A program made the translations under genes and the position numbers. The notes beneath the pieces were generated by a model. It saw only the letters and a list, made by a program, of their open reading frames with translations. It had not been told where the DNA came from and did no database searches. Positions 18,907 to 29,000 of a stretch of DNA of 64,000 nucleotides are shown here, piece by piece. Every line of letters begins with the position of its first letter. Positions within the stretch are counted from its first letter, which is position 1. This DNA comes from Luteimonas sp. 9C (GTDB taxonomy: Bacteria; Pseudomonadota; Gammaproteobacteria; Xanthomonadales; Xanthomonadaceae), in contig NZ_LR733312.1 of the NCBI RefSeq assembly GCF_902506295.1, forward strand, positions 1,812,095 to 1,876,094. Reading direction: 5' to 3'.

Positions 18907-19548
18907 TCAGCGCTGGCGGAGGTCGTCCGCCACCGGCGCCGCGCCCTGCTGGAGATCCGCCGGCGGCGGATCCTCGCGGCGCATCTCGTCGGCACTCGGC
19001 GTGCGGTCCCGGCTGCTCGGCGCAGGCACATAGAACCCGACGCGCTCGAAGAATCGACGATAGAAACCGGCGTCCTGCACCGTGCTGCTGGCAGTCCGCA
19101 CCAGCGAATCCTCGCGACTGCCGACCGGCAGCGACAGCGAGCCGATCCCGCCGACACCGACGCTCGCCGAATTGGAACTCTTGCGCATCACGTAACGGTC
19201 GAGCAGCGCGCTGACGAACAACAGCGAGCGGTCGGTGCCACGCGAGACACAGGACACGCGCACCGAGAGCTGCGTATGCACATCGTCCTCGGGCTGGAAA
19301 TTCTTGGTGGCCTCCACCGCGTCGTCGCTGGACTTGCTCACCGCGTAGCCCTGGCCGAGCAGCGCCAGTCGCGCGGCGCTGCAGACCTGCGCCGGCGGCA
19401 GTTCGTAGGTCCGCGAATAGGTCTCGTCGGAATCGAAGGACTCCCCCATGAACGGCGCGTCCTCGCGTGCATTGCGACCGCATGCCGCCAGTACGAGGGC
19501 GGCAACGGCGATGGCGGACACACGCGACAGGGCTCGGACGGACGGCAT
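18907..19548 (-). CDS. DUF2242 family lipoprotein
   Basis: A 213-residue lipoprotein. The signal MPSVRALSRVSAIAVAALVL ends in a lipobox (LAAC). The body carries CSAARLALLGQGYAVSKSSDD, KNFQPEDDVHTQLSVRVSC, VMRKSSNSASVGVGGIGSLSLPVGS and FYRRFFERVGFYV, which I recognise as the DUF2242 pattern. Function is unknown; an envelope role is likely. In-frame ATGs upstream (19578) would lengthen the n-region; 19548 gives a standard signal peptide. It precedes xpsE by 70 bases on the same strand and may be the first gene of the secretion transcript. Confidence 0.8.
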   Translation of the reverse strand: MPSVRALSRVSAIAVAALVLAACGRNAREDAPFMGESFDSDETYSRTYELPPAQVCSAARLALLGQGYAVSKSSDDAVEATKNFQPEDDVHTQLSVRVSCVSRGTDRSLLFVSALLDRYVMRKSSNSASVGVGGIGSLSLPVGSREDSLVRTASSTVQDAGFYRRFFERVGFYVPAPSSRDRTPSADEMRREDPPPADLQQGAAPVADDLRQR

Positions 19549-19650
19549 CGGGGCGGTCGAAAGACGGGACCGCGGCATGATACCGACCCGCAAGCGTGCC
19601 GATCCCGACGCGCCCTGCACGTTCATCGCGCAGACGGACGCGCCGTCAGG

Positions 19651-20058
19651 TCAGTGCGTCGTGGGTGGGGCCGCGGGCGGCGCGTTGCGCGTCTGCCGTT
19701 CCGTCTCGAGCCAGTCGAGATGTTCGACCAGCGTGCGGCCTTCGGCCTGGGCCTCGGCGCTGGCCGCAGCGTCAAGCGCCTTCGACACCGACAGCTTGGT
19801 GGCGATGCCACTCGCATGCCGCAAGGCCGCGGTGTGGCGGAGCATCGCCAGCACCATCGCCGCGCTCGGCGTGGCGGTGACGGGCTCGCCGCGCAGGACC
19901 AGCGTCCACTCGCCCTCGTGATAGGTGGCACCGGCGAGCACGCGCTCGTCCGGACCCTTGAGTTGCGCATGGACCTGCGGCGCGCCGGCCACGCCGTCAG
20001 TACGGCGCGGCGCGTTGCGACGCCTGGCGTCGCGACGGGACTTGGACGAAATGGACAT
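19651..20058 (-). CDS. hypothetical protein
   Basis: A 135-residue protein with a very basic N-terminus (SRRDARRRNAPRR), a short beta-like core (HAQLKGPDERVLAGATYHEGEWTLVLRGEP) and an Ala-rich helix (about 75-120). There is no signal peptide or membrane segment. The codon pattern matches the neighbours, so it is probably a real gene. I do not recognise the family. It is transcribed divergently from the acyltransferase gene across a 280-base gap in which I see no other gene or clear promoter. Confidence 0.6.
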   Translation of the reverse strand: MSISSKSRRDARRRNAPRRTDGVAGAPQVHAQLKGPDERVLAGATYHEGEWTLVLRGEPVTATPSAAMVLAMLRHTAALRHASGIATKLSVSKALDAAASAEAQAEGRTLVEHLDWLETERQTRNAPPAAPPTTH

Positions 20059-20338
20059 CGGACTGCATTCGCGCGGAAGTCTGGCGCGACAGTATCCCAG
20101 ATCGGCGGGGACCCGCTGACCGGGTCCTCACGCAGGCGCTGCTGGAATGCAGCACCCGAGCCTGAAGGATCCGCATGGTCCAGGTGCCCGCTTCCGTCCA
20201 CAGGCTGCGTCCGTTGCGCCGTCGTGCGCCCGTTGCAGCCGGATCTGCGCACCGGGCCACGAGTGGGGACCGCAGCGGACCGGTTGTGATGTCGCAGGCG
20301 ACAGGCCCGACACGATCGTCGGCTCGCGAGTTGCTGGC

Positions 20339-21499
20339 ATGAGCGCGACGGAGGCGACGGCAGACATGGCGGCGGCGTCCACCAGCCGCGTGTCGACACC
20401 ATCCACCGGGCGCATCGGCGCGATCGATCTCGCCCGCGGCTTCGCGGTCTGCCTGATGATCCTCAGTCACGGCACCAACGGCCTGATGCCGCTCGACGAC
20501 TTTCCCGCGTGGGGCCAGGTGCCGGTCCATGCGATCACCAAGTTCTCCTCGTCGCTCTTCGTGATCGTGTTCGGTATCGCGCTCGCAGTCGCGTTCGTGC
20601 CCAGGACCACGGCGCCCGACTGGCCACAGCGGCGCAACCGCCTGCTGTGGCGCGGTCTGGTGGTGCTGTTCTGGTACAAGGTGCTGACCGTCGTGGAGAT
20701 GTATGGCCGCCACGACACCGCCGCGATCGTCGACACGCTGCTGTACCGGGATTTTCCCTCGTTCGTGGAGATTCTCGGCTTCTACGCGATCGCCCTGCTG
20801 TGGATTCCCTGGCTGCTGCCGCTGTGGGCGAAGACGCCGGCCATGCTGCGCTGGTTGAGCCCGATCCCGGTTGCGTTCGCATCGTGGTGGCTGCTGCACC
20901 ATTTCGATTTCTGGGGCGTGCCGCAGCTGCAGGCGCTGATCGTCGAGCATCCCGACTACTACACCTGGGGCCAGCTCGCGCGTGGACCGCTGATCCTGAT
21001 CGGCCTGCTGATCGGCGGCGTGCTCCTGCAGGCCTACCGTGCGCCGCGCACACGCTGGGCACTGGCGGGTGTGCTGGCGCTGGTCTCGGCGGCGCTGTTC
21101 GCCTGGTTTGCGATCTGCGCCGGCGAGCTGCGACCACTGCTGGTCGAGATCGCCCGCAACACCGGCAAGCATCCGCCCCAATTGATGTTCATGCTCTTCA
21201 GCACCGCCGGTGCGTTCGCGCTGCTCGCACTCGCCGTCGCCGGCGGCGAGCGCCTGGCGGCCTGGCTGCGTCCGATCGCGGTCATCGGCAGCGACGCCCT
21301 GATGGCCTTCATCGTGCACATCAGCGTGATCTTCCTGGTGCTGCGCGAAGGCATGGGCCTGTACCAGTCCGTGACCTACGAACGCGCGCTGGTGTTGACG
21401 GGTCTGTTGCTCGCCGCCACCGCAACCTGGATCTGGTTGTGGAGCGCGATGAAGCGCGCCTTGAAGCGCACGCCCGACACGGACGTGCAACGCAAATGA
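20339..21499 (+). CDS. integral membrane acyltransferase (DUF1624/HGSNAT-like)
   Basis: A 386-residue protein with about ten hydrophobic segments between residues 25 and 375. The first helix holds GRIGAIDLARGFAVCLMILSH, the Arg-x-x-x-Ile-Asp-x-x-Arg-Gly and helix His pattern of membrane acyltransferases that carry acyl groups across the membrane, such as heparan-glucosaminide N-acetyltransferase-like or acyltransferase-3 proteins. The frame is open upstream to 20147; the ATG at 20339 places the first conserved residues near residue 25. It is 22 bases upstream of the first of two serine hydrolases. The acceptor is unknown, but a cell-wall or surface glycan is plausible. Confidence 0.75.
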   Translation: MSATEATADMAAASTSRVSTPSTGRIGAIDLARGFAVCLMILSHGTNGLMPLDDFPAWGQVPVHAITKFSSSLFVIVFGIALAVAFVPRTTAPDWPQRRNRLLWRGLVVLFWYKVLTVVEMYGRHDTAAIVDTLLYRDFPSFVEILGFYAIALLWIPWLLPLWAKTPAMLRWLSPIPVAFASWWLLHHFDFWGVPQLQALIVEHPDYYTWGQLARGPLILIGLLIGGVLLQAYRAPRTRWALAGVLALVSAALFAWFAICAGELRPLLVEIARNTGKHPPQLMFMLFSTAGAFALLALAVAGGERLAAWLRPIAVIGSDALMAFIVHISVIFLVLREGMGLYQSVTYERALVLTGLLLAATATWIWLWSAMKRALKRTPDTDVQRK

Positions 21500-21521
21500 A
21501 CCGGCGCGTCATCAAGTATCC

Positions 21522-22688
21522 ATGGCCATGCTGAGACCGCTGCGCCAGAGGCTCGTGGCGGCCTCGCTCACGCTGCTCTGGATGGGCGGCGCGGCGCTCG
21601 CGCAGTCGACCCCGTCGAGTGCGACGGCGCCCATCCCCGTCGAACCCGCCGCCGGAAAAGCGGGCGGGTCGATGCCCGCGGCCATGCCGCCGTGGGCAAT
21701 CGATCTGGACCGGCGCGTGCGCGCCATCGATGCGCGGTTCGCGGGCGAACTGGGTGTCCACGTCCAGCGACTCGACGATGATGGCGCCTACGACTTCCGC
21801 GGCGACGAGATCTGGTATCTCGCGTCCGGCGTCAAGGTGCCGATCGCGATCGCGGTGCTGCGCGAGATCGAACAGGGCTGGCTGACGCTCGACACGCCGA
21901 TCACGCTGCTCGACACCGACTTCGTCGATGGCGCCGGCCGCACCAATGCACATCGCGCCGGCGACCGGCTGGCGATCGGCTGGCTCCTCGAACAGATGAT
22001 CATCCACAGCGACAACACCGCGAGTGACGTACTGATCCGGACCGTCGGCCTCGGGCAGGTCAACGCGGTGGCCTCTGAACTGATCGCGCGCGACGTGCGC
22101 ATCACCACCCTGGCGGATGTACGACGTCTCGCCTACGGCATGCTCCACCCCGGCGCCGCGCGACTCACCTCGCAGGACATGCTGGCCCTGCAACGCGCCG
22201 GTGCCGGCCAGGCGCGCGTGCGCACGCTCGCACAACGGCTCGGCGTGACGCCTGCGGATTTCCTGCTGCCCGACCTCGACAGCGCCTTCGAGTCCTACTA
22301 CGCGACCCACGTCAACAGCGCCACGCTGCGCGACTACGGACACATGCTGGCAGCGCTGCAGGAAGGCCGTGCACTCGACCTCCACCGCACGCGCTATCTG
22401 CTCGACGTGATGGCGCGCGTGCAGACCGGCAGGCAGCGTCTGCGCGCGGGGCTGCCGCCGGATGCGCGCTTCGCGCACAAGACCGGCACCCAGTACCGGC
22501 GTATCTGTGATTCAGGCATCGCCAGCGTGCCGGCGCGCGACGGCGGGACGCAGCCGCACGTAGTCATTGCCGCATGCGCCCGCGGCGCCGGCACCGTTGC
22601 CAGCGAGCGCGCGTTGCGCGAACTCGGCGCAGCGGTTACGGCGTCCGGACTACTGGATTCCCTCAAGCCGCAGGCACCTGCCCGATGA
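21522..22688 (+). CDS. class A beta-lactamase-fold serine hydrolase
   Basis: A 388-residue exported protein with a Sec signal (about 1-27, ending AALAQ). The three active-site motifs of the penicillin-interacting fold are present: SxxK as SGVK (about 102-105), SDN in HSDNTASD (about 165) and KTG in HKTGTQ (about 324). The ExxLN omega-loop glutamate that deacylates in true class A beta-lactamases is not evident, and the region between SDN and KTG is longer than in TEM-like enzymes. It could be a beta-lactamase-related peptidase or esterase. It overlaps the next paralogue by four bases. Confidence 0.82.
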   Translation: MAMLRPLRQRLVAASLTLLWMGGAALAQSTPSSATAPIPVEPAAGKAGGSMPAAMPPWAIDLDRRVRAIDARFAGELGVHVQRLDDDGAYDFRGDEIWYLASGVKVPIAIAVLREIEQGWLTLDTPITLLDTDFVDGAGRTNAHRAGDRLAIGWLLEQMIIHSDNTASDVLIRTVGLGQVNAVASELIARDVRITTLADVRRLAYGMLHPGAARLTSQDMLALQRAGAGQARVRTLAQRLGVTPADFLLPDLDSAFESYYATHVNSATLRDYGHMLAALQEGRALDLHRTRYLLDVMARVQTGRQRLRAGLPPDARFAHKTGTQYRRICDSGIASVPARDGGTQPHVVIAACARGAGTVASERALRELGAAVTASGLLDSLKPQAPAR

Positions 22689-23821
22689 CGCCTCGATCGT
22701 ACACCCGCTGCCTGCGGCGATGCGTCCCCGTCGTGCTGGCTGCTGCCCTGCTGGGGGCGTGTCGCGGCGAAGAGCCGCCACCGACCGACGATCCGGCGGA
22801 GCAGTCCGCTATCGATGCCGCGTCCCTGACGGATGCGCCGTGGGTGTCGGCGCTGCAGACACGTGTCGAAGCACTCGACGACGCGATGCCAGGCCGTTTC
22901 GGTGTGTACGTGCGGCATTACGGCCCGCGGCCCGGCACGCTCGACCGCGGCGGCGATCGCGCGTGGTATCTGTCGTCGACGATCAAGATCCCGGTCGCGA
23001 TCGCGGTGCTCGAGCAGGTCGACGCCGGCACGCTGTCGCTCGACGAGACGCTGACGCTCGCGCAGACCGATTTCGTCGACGGCTCCGGCGACATGCTCGA
23101 GCACATGCCCGGCGAGACCTTCACCATCGCCACGCTGCTGGAGAAGTCCCTGCGCGACAGCGACAGTACGGCGACCGACATGCTGATCCGCAAGGTCGGC
23201 GAAGACCACCTCAACGCACATATCCGCGAGTGGATCGGCGGCGGCTTCGGCCCGGTCACGACGATCCTGCAGGTGCGTTACGACGCCTACGATCCGGTGC
23301 ATCCGGGGGTGGCACAGCTCGACAACATGGCGATCGTGCGATTGCGCAATGCCGACGCCGGCGAGCCGCGTCTGCAGGCATTGGCGGAAGAACTCGTTGT
23401 GCCGCGCGCGGATCTCGATGCCGACACGCTCGAATCGGTGTTCGACGCTTACTACCGCGGCGACCGCAATACCGCGACCCTGGCTGCATTCGCCACCGTG
23501 CTCGACCGTCTGGCGGCCGGCGAACTGCTGTCATCTGACAGCACACGCCGCATGCTCGACCACATGCGCGCCATCAGCACCGGGGACCGCCGCATCAGCG
23601 CCGGCTTGCCACCGGGTACGGATTTCGCCCAGAAGACCGGCACCCAGCTGCGACGCGCCTGCAATGTCGGCGTGATCGATCCCGAACGCGCCCGCAATGG
23701 CGCCACGCTGGTGCTCGCATGCGCGGAGGATTTCGACGACATCGCACAGGCCGAAACCGCGTTCCAGGGCCTGGGGCGTGCGCTGGCCGACACGGTGCTG
23801 GGAAGCGCGCAGCGAAACTGA
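22685..23821 (+). CDS. class A beta-lactamase-fold serine hydrolase, lipoprotein paralogue with SDS in place of SDN
   Basis: A 378-residue lipoprotein (lipobox LLGAC, Cys about 22) that is paralogous to the preceding gene. Shared blocks include WYLSSTIKIPVAIAVLEQVD (SxxK as STIK), TDFVDGSGDM and FAQKTGTQLRRAC. The second motif reads SDS (RDSDSTATD) instead of SDN. The omega-loop Glu is not clear. The ATG overlaps the upstream stop as ATGA, so the pair is translationally coupled; the tandem likely arose by duplication. Being a lipoprotein, it would stay anchored in the envelope while the first paralogue may be free in the periplasm. Confidence 0.82.
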   Translation: MTPRSYTRCLRRCVPVVLAAALLGACRGEEPPPTDDPAEQSAIDAASLTDAPWVSALQTRVEALDDAMPGRFGVYVRHYGPRPGTLDRGGDRAWYLSSTIKIPVAIAVLEQVDAGTLSLDETLTLAQTDFVDGSGDMLEHMPGETFTIATLLEKSLRDSDSTATDMLIRKVGEDHLNAHIREWIGGGFGPVTTILQVRYDAYDPVHPGVAQLDNMAIVRLRNADAGEPRLQALAEELVVPRADLDADTLESVFDAYYRGDRNTATLAAFATVLDRLAAGELLSSDSTRRMLDHMRAISTGDRRISAGLPPGTDFAQKTGTQLRRACNVGVIDPERARNGATLVLACAEDFDDIAQAETAFQGLGRALADTVLGSAQRN

Positions 23822-23924
23822 TCGGTGCTGCTTGCGGTCTCGAACGCGGCTGCATCCCGACCGGTCTGCGCATGGACCTGCACGCATCCCGCGACTGCGA
23901 CGCTTTGTTTTTCATGCAGGCAAG

Positions 23925-23955
23925 AAAAAGCCGGCGGATGCGTGCATCCGCCGGC
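23925..23955 (-). terminator. intrinsic terminator of the S8 protease gene
   Basis: An 11-bp perfect stem (gccggcggatg at 23930-23940, catccgccggc at 23945-23955) with a 4-base loop is followed on the minus strand by five T residues. It lies about 50 bases after the protease stop codon. Confidence 0.85.
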
Positions 23956-24006
23956 GACGTGTCTTCAATGCAACCCGCGCCGCGCGAACGCGGCGCGGTC
24001 GCCGGG

Positions 24007-25902
24007 TCAGACCGGCGGCTGGCTGAAACGCGCCTGCAGCGTGACGTTCGAATACGCGCGAACGCCCTTCAGCTTGATGTAGTACGTACCCGCAGCCGGG
24101 GCATTGATGCGGATGGTTTCGGAGTTGCCCGGACGCGTCGAGTTCCAGGTTCCGGTCTCACCCGGCGCCTCGTCGAGGCTGACATGCAGCGACACATCGC
24201 CGCTGCCACCACTCGTGGTGACGCTCAGCGGGCCACTGACGCCAGCCGGCACGTCGATGCTGTAGAGCGTCTCGCCACCCGCAGTGCCCGACAGCGCACG
24301 CACGGGCGTCGCATTGGCGAGCGGCGTGGCCGGCGGGGCGCACTCTTCGACCTCCGGATCGCAAGGCTCCTCGAGGGCCAGCGACAGCGCCGCGACCGGA
24401 TCGACGATGCCGGTGCCGATCGGGGTGTTGCTGGGAATGGTGGTCGGGAACGGTCGTGCCGTCGACTTCAGCAGGGCTTCCAGCGCCGCCGGCGTCAGCG
24501 GGTCACGATCCGCAGCCGACAACGCGCTCTGCACCAGCGCTGCCACCGCCGCGACGTGCGGCGAGGCCATCGATGTGCCGGTGTAACCGACGTAGGAGAA
24601 CGTACCCGAATCGGGCGTGGTCTCGGCATTGGAGCCTGCCTGGAGGATGTAGCCGTCCCATCCGTCGTTGCCCGTATCCTGGCCACCACCACCGCCGGGT
24701 GCCGCCAGGTCGACCAGCGGACCGAAGTTCGAGTACGACGCGCGGCCGCCGGTGATGCGCGACGCGCCGACGGCGACCACGTTGTTGCAGCTTGCAGGGC
24801 GGAAATTGGCGACGTTGGAGTTGCTGTTGCCTGCAGCCACGACCACGAGGCTGCCGTTGGCGGTCGCGATGTCGATGGCGTCCTGGTACGTGGCATCACA
24901 TGCGGAACCGCCACCGAGGCTGAGGTTGATGACTTCGGCCGGGTTTTCGTTCGCGGGAAGTCCCGGAACCGAACCGCCGGAGGCCCAGACGATGGCATCG
25001 GCGATGTCGGAGCCGTAACCGCCACAGCGACCCAGGGCGCGCAGCGGCAGAACCTTGGCGTTGTAAGCAAGACCGGCTGCGCCCAGCGCGTTGTTGGTGG
25101 ACTGGGCCACCGTACCGGCCACGTGCGTGCCGTGCCACGAGCTGCCGCTGACCGGGGAGCCGGCATAGCACTCACCCGCTTCCGGATTCCAGTCACCATA
25201 ATCGAGTGCACCCGGCACACGTTCGTCCGTGGGACGACGCGACACGAACGCATCGGTGATGAAGTCGTAGCCGTCGAGCAACTGACCGGCATTCATGTCC
25301 GGATGCGTCGGCAGGATGCCGGTGTCGATCACCGCCACCACGATGCCCTCACCACTGGAGACATCCCACGCCGCGGATGCATTGACGCCGCCCACGGGGT
25401 TGGTGAAGTTCCACTGGTACTGCGCGTAGAACGGGTCGTTGGGCGTGAACTGCGGCTGCGCATCCGTCGTGCGGCGCGGTCCGACAAGCGCGTAGTCACG
25501 CGTGTCGACCTGCGCATACTCAACGGACGGATCGGCCGAGATCTCGCGGACCAGCGCGTTCAGCGCGCTGCTGTCCATCTTCTGCGAGAGACGCAGCAGA
25601 TCCGCACCGACGCCAAGCTGACGCAGGTGCGTGGCCGAAACACCGCCACTGCGGGCCGCCTTGGCGCTGGCACCCGAACGGGCTGCTGCGGACTGGATGA
25701 CGCGCGTCTTGGCGCTGTTGCTGCTGCGCTCCAGCGTGCCTTCCCGATACTTGACGATCAGGCGCGCGCCCGCCTGCTGCGCAGACGCCGACGGCTGGAC
25801 GATCTTCGAGTCGCCAATCACCGGACCGGCTGCGAACGCGCTCGGCATGCTCATTGCGGCTGCGACAGCGGCGCACAGCAGCGTCTTGTTCTTCATCGAC
25901 AT
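24007..25902 (-). CDS. secreted subtilisin-like serine protease (S8) with C-terminal PPC domain
   Basis: A 631-residue exoprotease. A Sec signal (about 1-25, ending AFA) and an inhibitor-like propeptide (about 30-150) precede the catalytic domain. It has Asp in VVAVIDTGILPTHPDM, His in SSWHGTHVAGTVA and Ser in GYTGTSMASPHVAAVAAL. AAGNSNSN supplies the oxyanion Asn. The last 90 residues form a pre-peptidase C-terminal (PPC) domain (YSIDVPAGVSGPLSV.. GTYYIKLKG). The start at 25902 has GAGGAG 7 bases upstream; a further ATG lies at 25896. Related Xanthomonas proteases leave the cell through the type II system encoded nearby, which makes this a likely substrate. It follows the adhesin gene by 107 bases on the same strand. 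Confidence 0.92.
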   Translation of the reverse strand: MSMKNKTLLCAAVAAAMSMPSAFAAGPVIGDSKIVQPSASAQQAGARLIVKYREGTLERSSNSAKTRVIQSAAARSGASAKAARSGGVSATHLRQLGVGADLLRLSQKMDSSALNALVREISADPSVEYAQVDTRDYALVGPRRTTDAQPQFTPNDPFYAQYQWNFTNPVGGVNASAAWDVSSGEGIVVAVIDTGILPTHPDMNAGQLLDGYDFITDAFVSRRPTDERVPGALDYGDWNPEAGECYAGSPVSGSSWHGTHVAGTVAQSTNNALGAAGLAYNAKVLPLRALGRCGGYGSDIADAIVWASGGSVPGLPANENPAEVINLSLGGGSACDATYQDAIDIATANGSLVVVAAGNSNSNVANFRPASCNNVVAVGASRITGGRASYSNFGPLVDLAAPGGGGGQDTGNDGWDGYILQAGSNAETTPDSGTFSYVGYTGTSMASPHVAAVAALVQSALSAADRDPLTPAALEALLKSTARPFPTTIPSNTPIGTGIVDPVAALSLALEEPCDPEVEECAPPATPLANATPVRALSGTAGGETLYSIDVPAGVSGPLSVTTSGGSGDVSLHVSLDEAPGETGTWNSTRPGNSETIRINAPAAGTYYIKLKGVRAYSNVTLQARFSQPPV

Positions 25903-26009
25903 CAACACTCTCCTCAACGTTTTTGGATTTGTTCCACTTTCGACATGACGCTGCGGGCCGCCGCCCCGCCTGCCCGCGAGCGGACGTGACGGCGACCCGT
26001 ACGCATTGC

Positions 26010-29000
26010 TTACCAGCCGAAGCCGGCACCCACACCCACTGATTTCTCGTCACCACTGAAGGCGCCGCCGACGGTCACCGTCGCACGTTCACTGATCGCG
26101 CGCTGGTAACCCACAGACAGCGCGCTCTCGCCACCCTGGAAACCGATGCCGACGCCGACTCGGTTCTCGGTCCGGATGCCGGCGGCGCTGGTGGCCATGT
26201 TGAGCATGGCCGCGCCCATCGCACCCTGACGGTCGATCCGGCGATCGGTGTCGTAGAAGCGACGGTCGACGTCCCCCTGGAAGGTTTCGAAGTTGTCGTT
26301 CCATGCGGCGAACTTCTGGTCCGTGTAGGCGTTGGAGGTTGCGACAGCCTGGGTCCGCGCAGCGTCCACCTGGCCCACATTCGCCGCATCCGTTGCCTGC
26401 GTACCCGCCGCCACATTGGTGATCTGGCGCTGGTTGCCCGCGCTGCCCACCGACACGGTGTTCGCGCGGTCGGCCGTCGAGCCCTGACCCAGCGCCACTG
26501 CACCCTGCGCGGTCACGCTGGCGCCCTGACCGATCGCAGTGCCCGACGCCGCCGTCACCGACGCGCCCTCGCCCACCGCTACCGCATTTGTCGCGTTCGC
26601 CGAGATGCTGGTGTTCGCACCGACCGCCGTGCTGCCGTCCGCATCGACGCGTGCATTGCCGCCGATCGCCGTGTCGTTGGGACCGGCGGCGTAGGCGTCT
26701 CCGCCGACCGCGACGCCGTTCTGGCCGTTGGCGGTGGCGTTGGAGCCGATCGCCACACCGTTGGTGTCGGTGCCGACGCTGGCATGGTCGTCACCAGAGC
26801 CGTCACCGCCCACCGCCACGCGGTCGTTGGTGCCGGCCCCGCCTTCGATCACGCCTTCGACGCTGCCGACGCGGTTCTTGAGGTTGGTGATTTCCGTATT
26901 GAGCGCACCGAAGGTCGCTTCGATGCCGGCGTAGCTGCTGCCCTGGATCGAGTAGTTGGGCATCGTCACCGTGCCGAACGCGGTATCGACCATCGAACCG
27001 CCGCCGAGCGCGTTCGCCGTGCTCGCGAGACCGTCGTAGAGCTGCCCACCGTTGATCGCGTCCGTGCTAGCAGCGGAGACGCTGCCGGCAGCGAGATTGG
27101 AAATCCGTGTCCCGTTCTCGCCGGCCAACTCAACGGTCGACTTGTCGGCATCGGAGTACGCAACGGCATTGGCCGCCGCGCCTTCCACATCCCCGATCCG
27201 CACATCAAGATCGTCCACGCGTCCTTCAACAACGTCGACGCGCGCATTCGTGTCATTCAACTGCGACATGTTGACCGCGTCCGTGTCCTCCGTGCCTGCC
27301 GCCACATTGGTCAGCTGTCGCGCGTTACCGGCAGCGCCGATGGAGACGGTATTGGCACGATCTGCGATCGAACCTTGGCCCAGCGCGACACTATTGTCCG
27401 CAGTTGCGACCGCGGTCTGGCCGACCGCCGTGCTGTTGAGCCCCGATGCAGCCGCCTGACGACCCAAGGCCGTGCTGTTTTCGCCCGTCGCCGCTGCGGA
27501 GTTACCCAGTGCAGTGGAGAGCGCACCCGACGCGGTCGAGTCCCAACCGATCGCGGTCGCGCCGCGGCCGCTGGACTCGGCGAGCGCGCCGATCGCCGTC
27601 GAATGGAAGCCCGAGGCATCAGCGGCCTGGCCGAACGCTGCCGCCTCTTCGTCGCTGGCCGATGCAGCCTGGCCGACCGCTGTGGAGCGGGCTGCGGAAG
27701 CAATGGCTGCGCGACCCAGTGCCGTGCTGTTCTCGCCCGTCGCCGCCGCGGAGTTGCCCAGCGCAGTGGAGAGCGCACCCGACGCGGTCGAGTCCCAACC
27801 GATCGCGGTCGCGCCGCGGCCGCTGGACTCGGCGAGCGCACCGATCGCCGTCGAATGGAAGCCCGAGGCATCAGCGGCCTGGCCGAACGCTGCCGCCTCT
27901 TCGTCGCTGGCCGATGCAGCCTGGCCGACCGCTGTGGAGCGGGCTGCCGAAGCGATGGCCGCGCGACCCAGTGCCGTGCTGTTCTCGCCCGTCGCCGCTG
28001 CGGAGTTGCCCAGGGCGGTGGAGAGCGCACCCGACGCGGTCGAGTCCCAACCGATCGCGGTCGCGCCACGGCCGCTGGACTCGGCGAGCGCGCCGATCGC
28101 CGTCGAATGGAAGCCGGACGCATCGGCCGCCTGGCCGAACGCTGCCGCTTCTTCGTCGCTTGCAGACGCACCCTGGCCAACCGCGGTCGAGCGGACGCCG
28201 CTGGCACTGGCGTTGGCACCGACAGCGACCGAGTTTTCAGCGGACGCCACCGCCAGTTCACCCGCCGCCACCGAACTGGCCGCGCCGGCCGTCGCACCGA
28301 CGCCGACGTCACCATCGGCAGGCGTCGCTGCGAAGTAGCGATTGCCTTCCGTATCGACCGATGCGACCGCACCCTGGAGTTGCGCGAGGTTCACCGCGTC
28401 ATTCGCCTGCGTACCTGCAGCCACATTGACGATTTGTCGCTGGCTGGTCGCGGTGCCCACCGAAACGGTGTCTGCACGCGTGGATTGGGAGTTGGCACCG
28501 AGCGCCACGCTGTTCGAGGCGGACGCGAACGCACCCAGCCCCAGGGCCGTCGCGCTCGCGCCGGTCGCGAAGGAATCCTGACCGAGCGCCGTGGTGCCCG
28601 CGCCAGTCGCCCACGCGAACTCGCCGACGGCGGTGGCGTTGGCACCGGTCGCCCAGGCGAATTCGCCGAGCGCGGTCGCATTCTCCGCAGTCGCACGCGA
28701 ACCGCTGCCGACCGCCGTCGTAAATCCACCCGTTGCACTTGCCCCCGCACCGACTGCCACGCTGCTGTCGCCGGTGGCCGCACTTTCGGTGCCGACCGCG
28801 GTCGAGAAATCACCCAGCGCATTGGCCACCGCACCGAACGCCGAAGACTGGGCGCCCGTTGCAGCCGCGCCGACGCCGACCGCCGTCGACGCGAACCCGG
28901 TCGCGTCGGCGCTCGCACCCATTGCAGTGCCGCCGACGCCCGCACTCGTTGCACCGGTTTCGATGGGATTGCCGTCACCGTCAACGAGCAGCGGGTTCCC

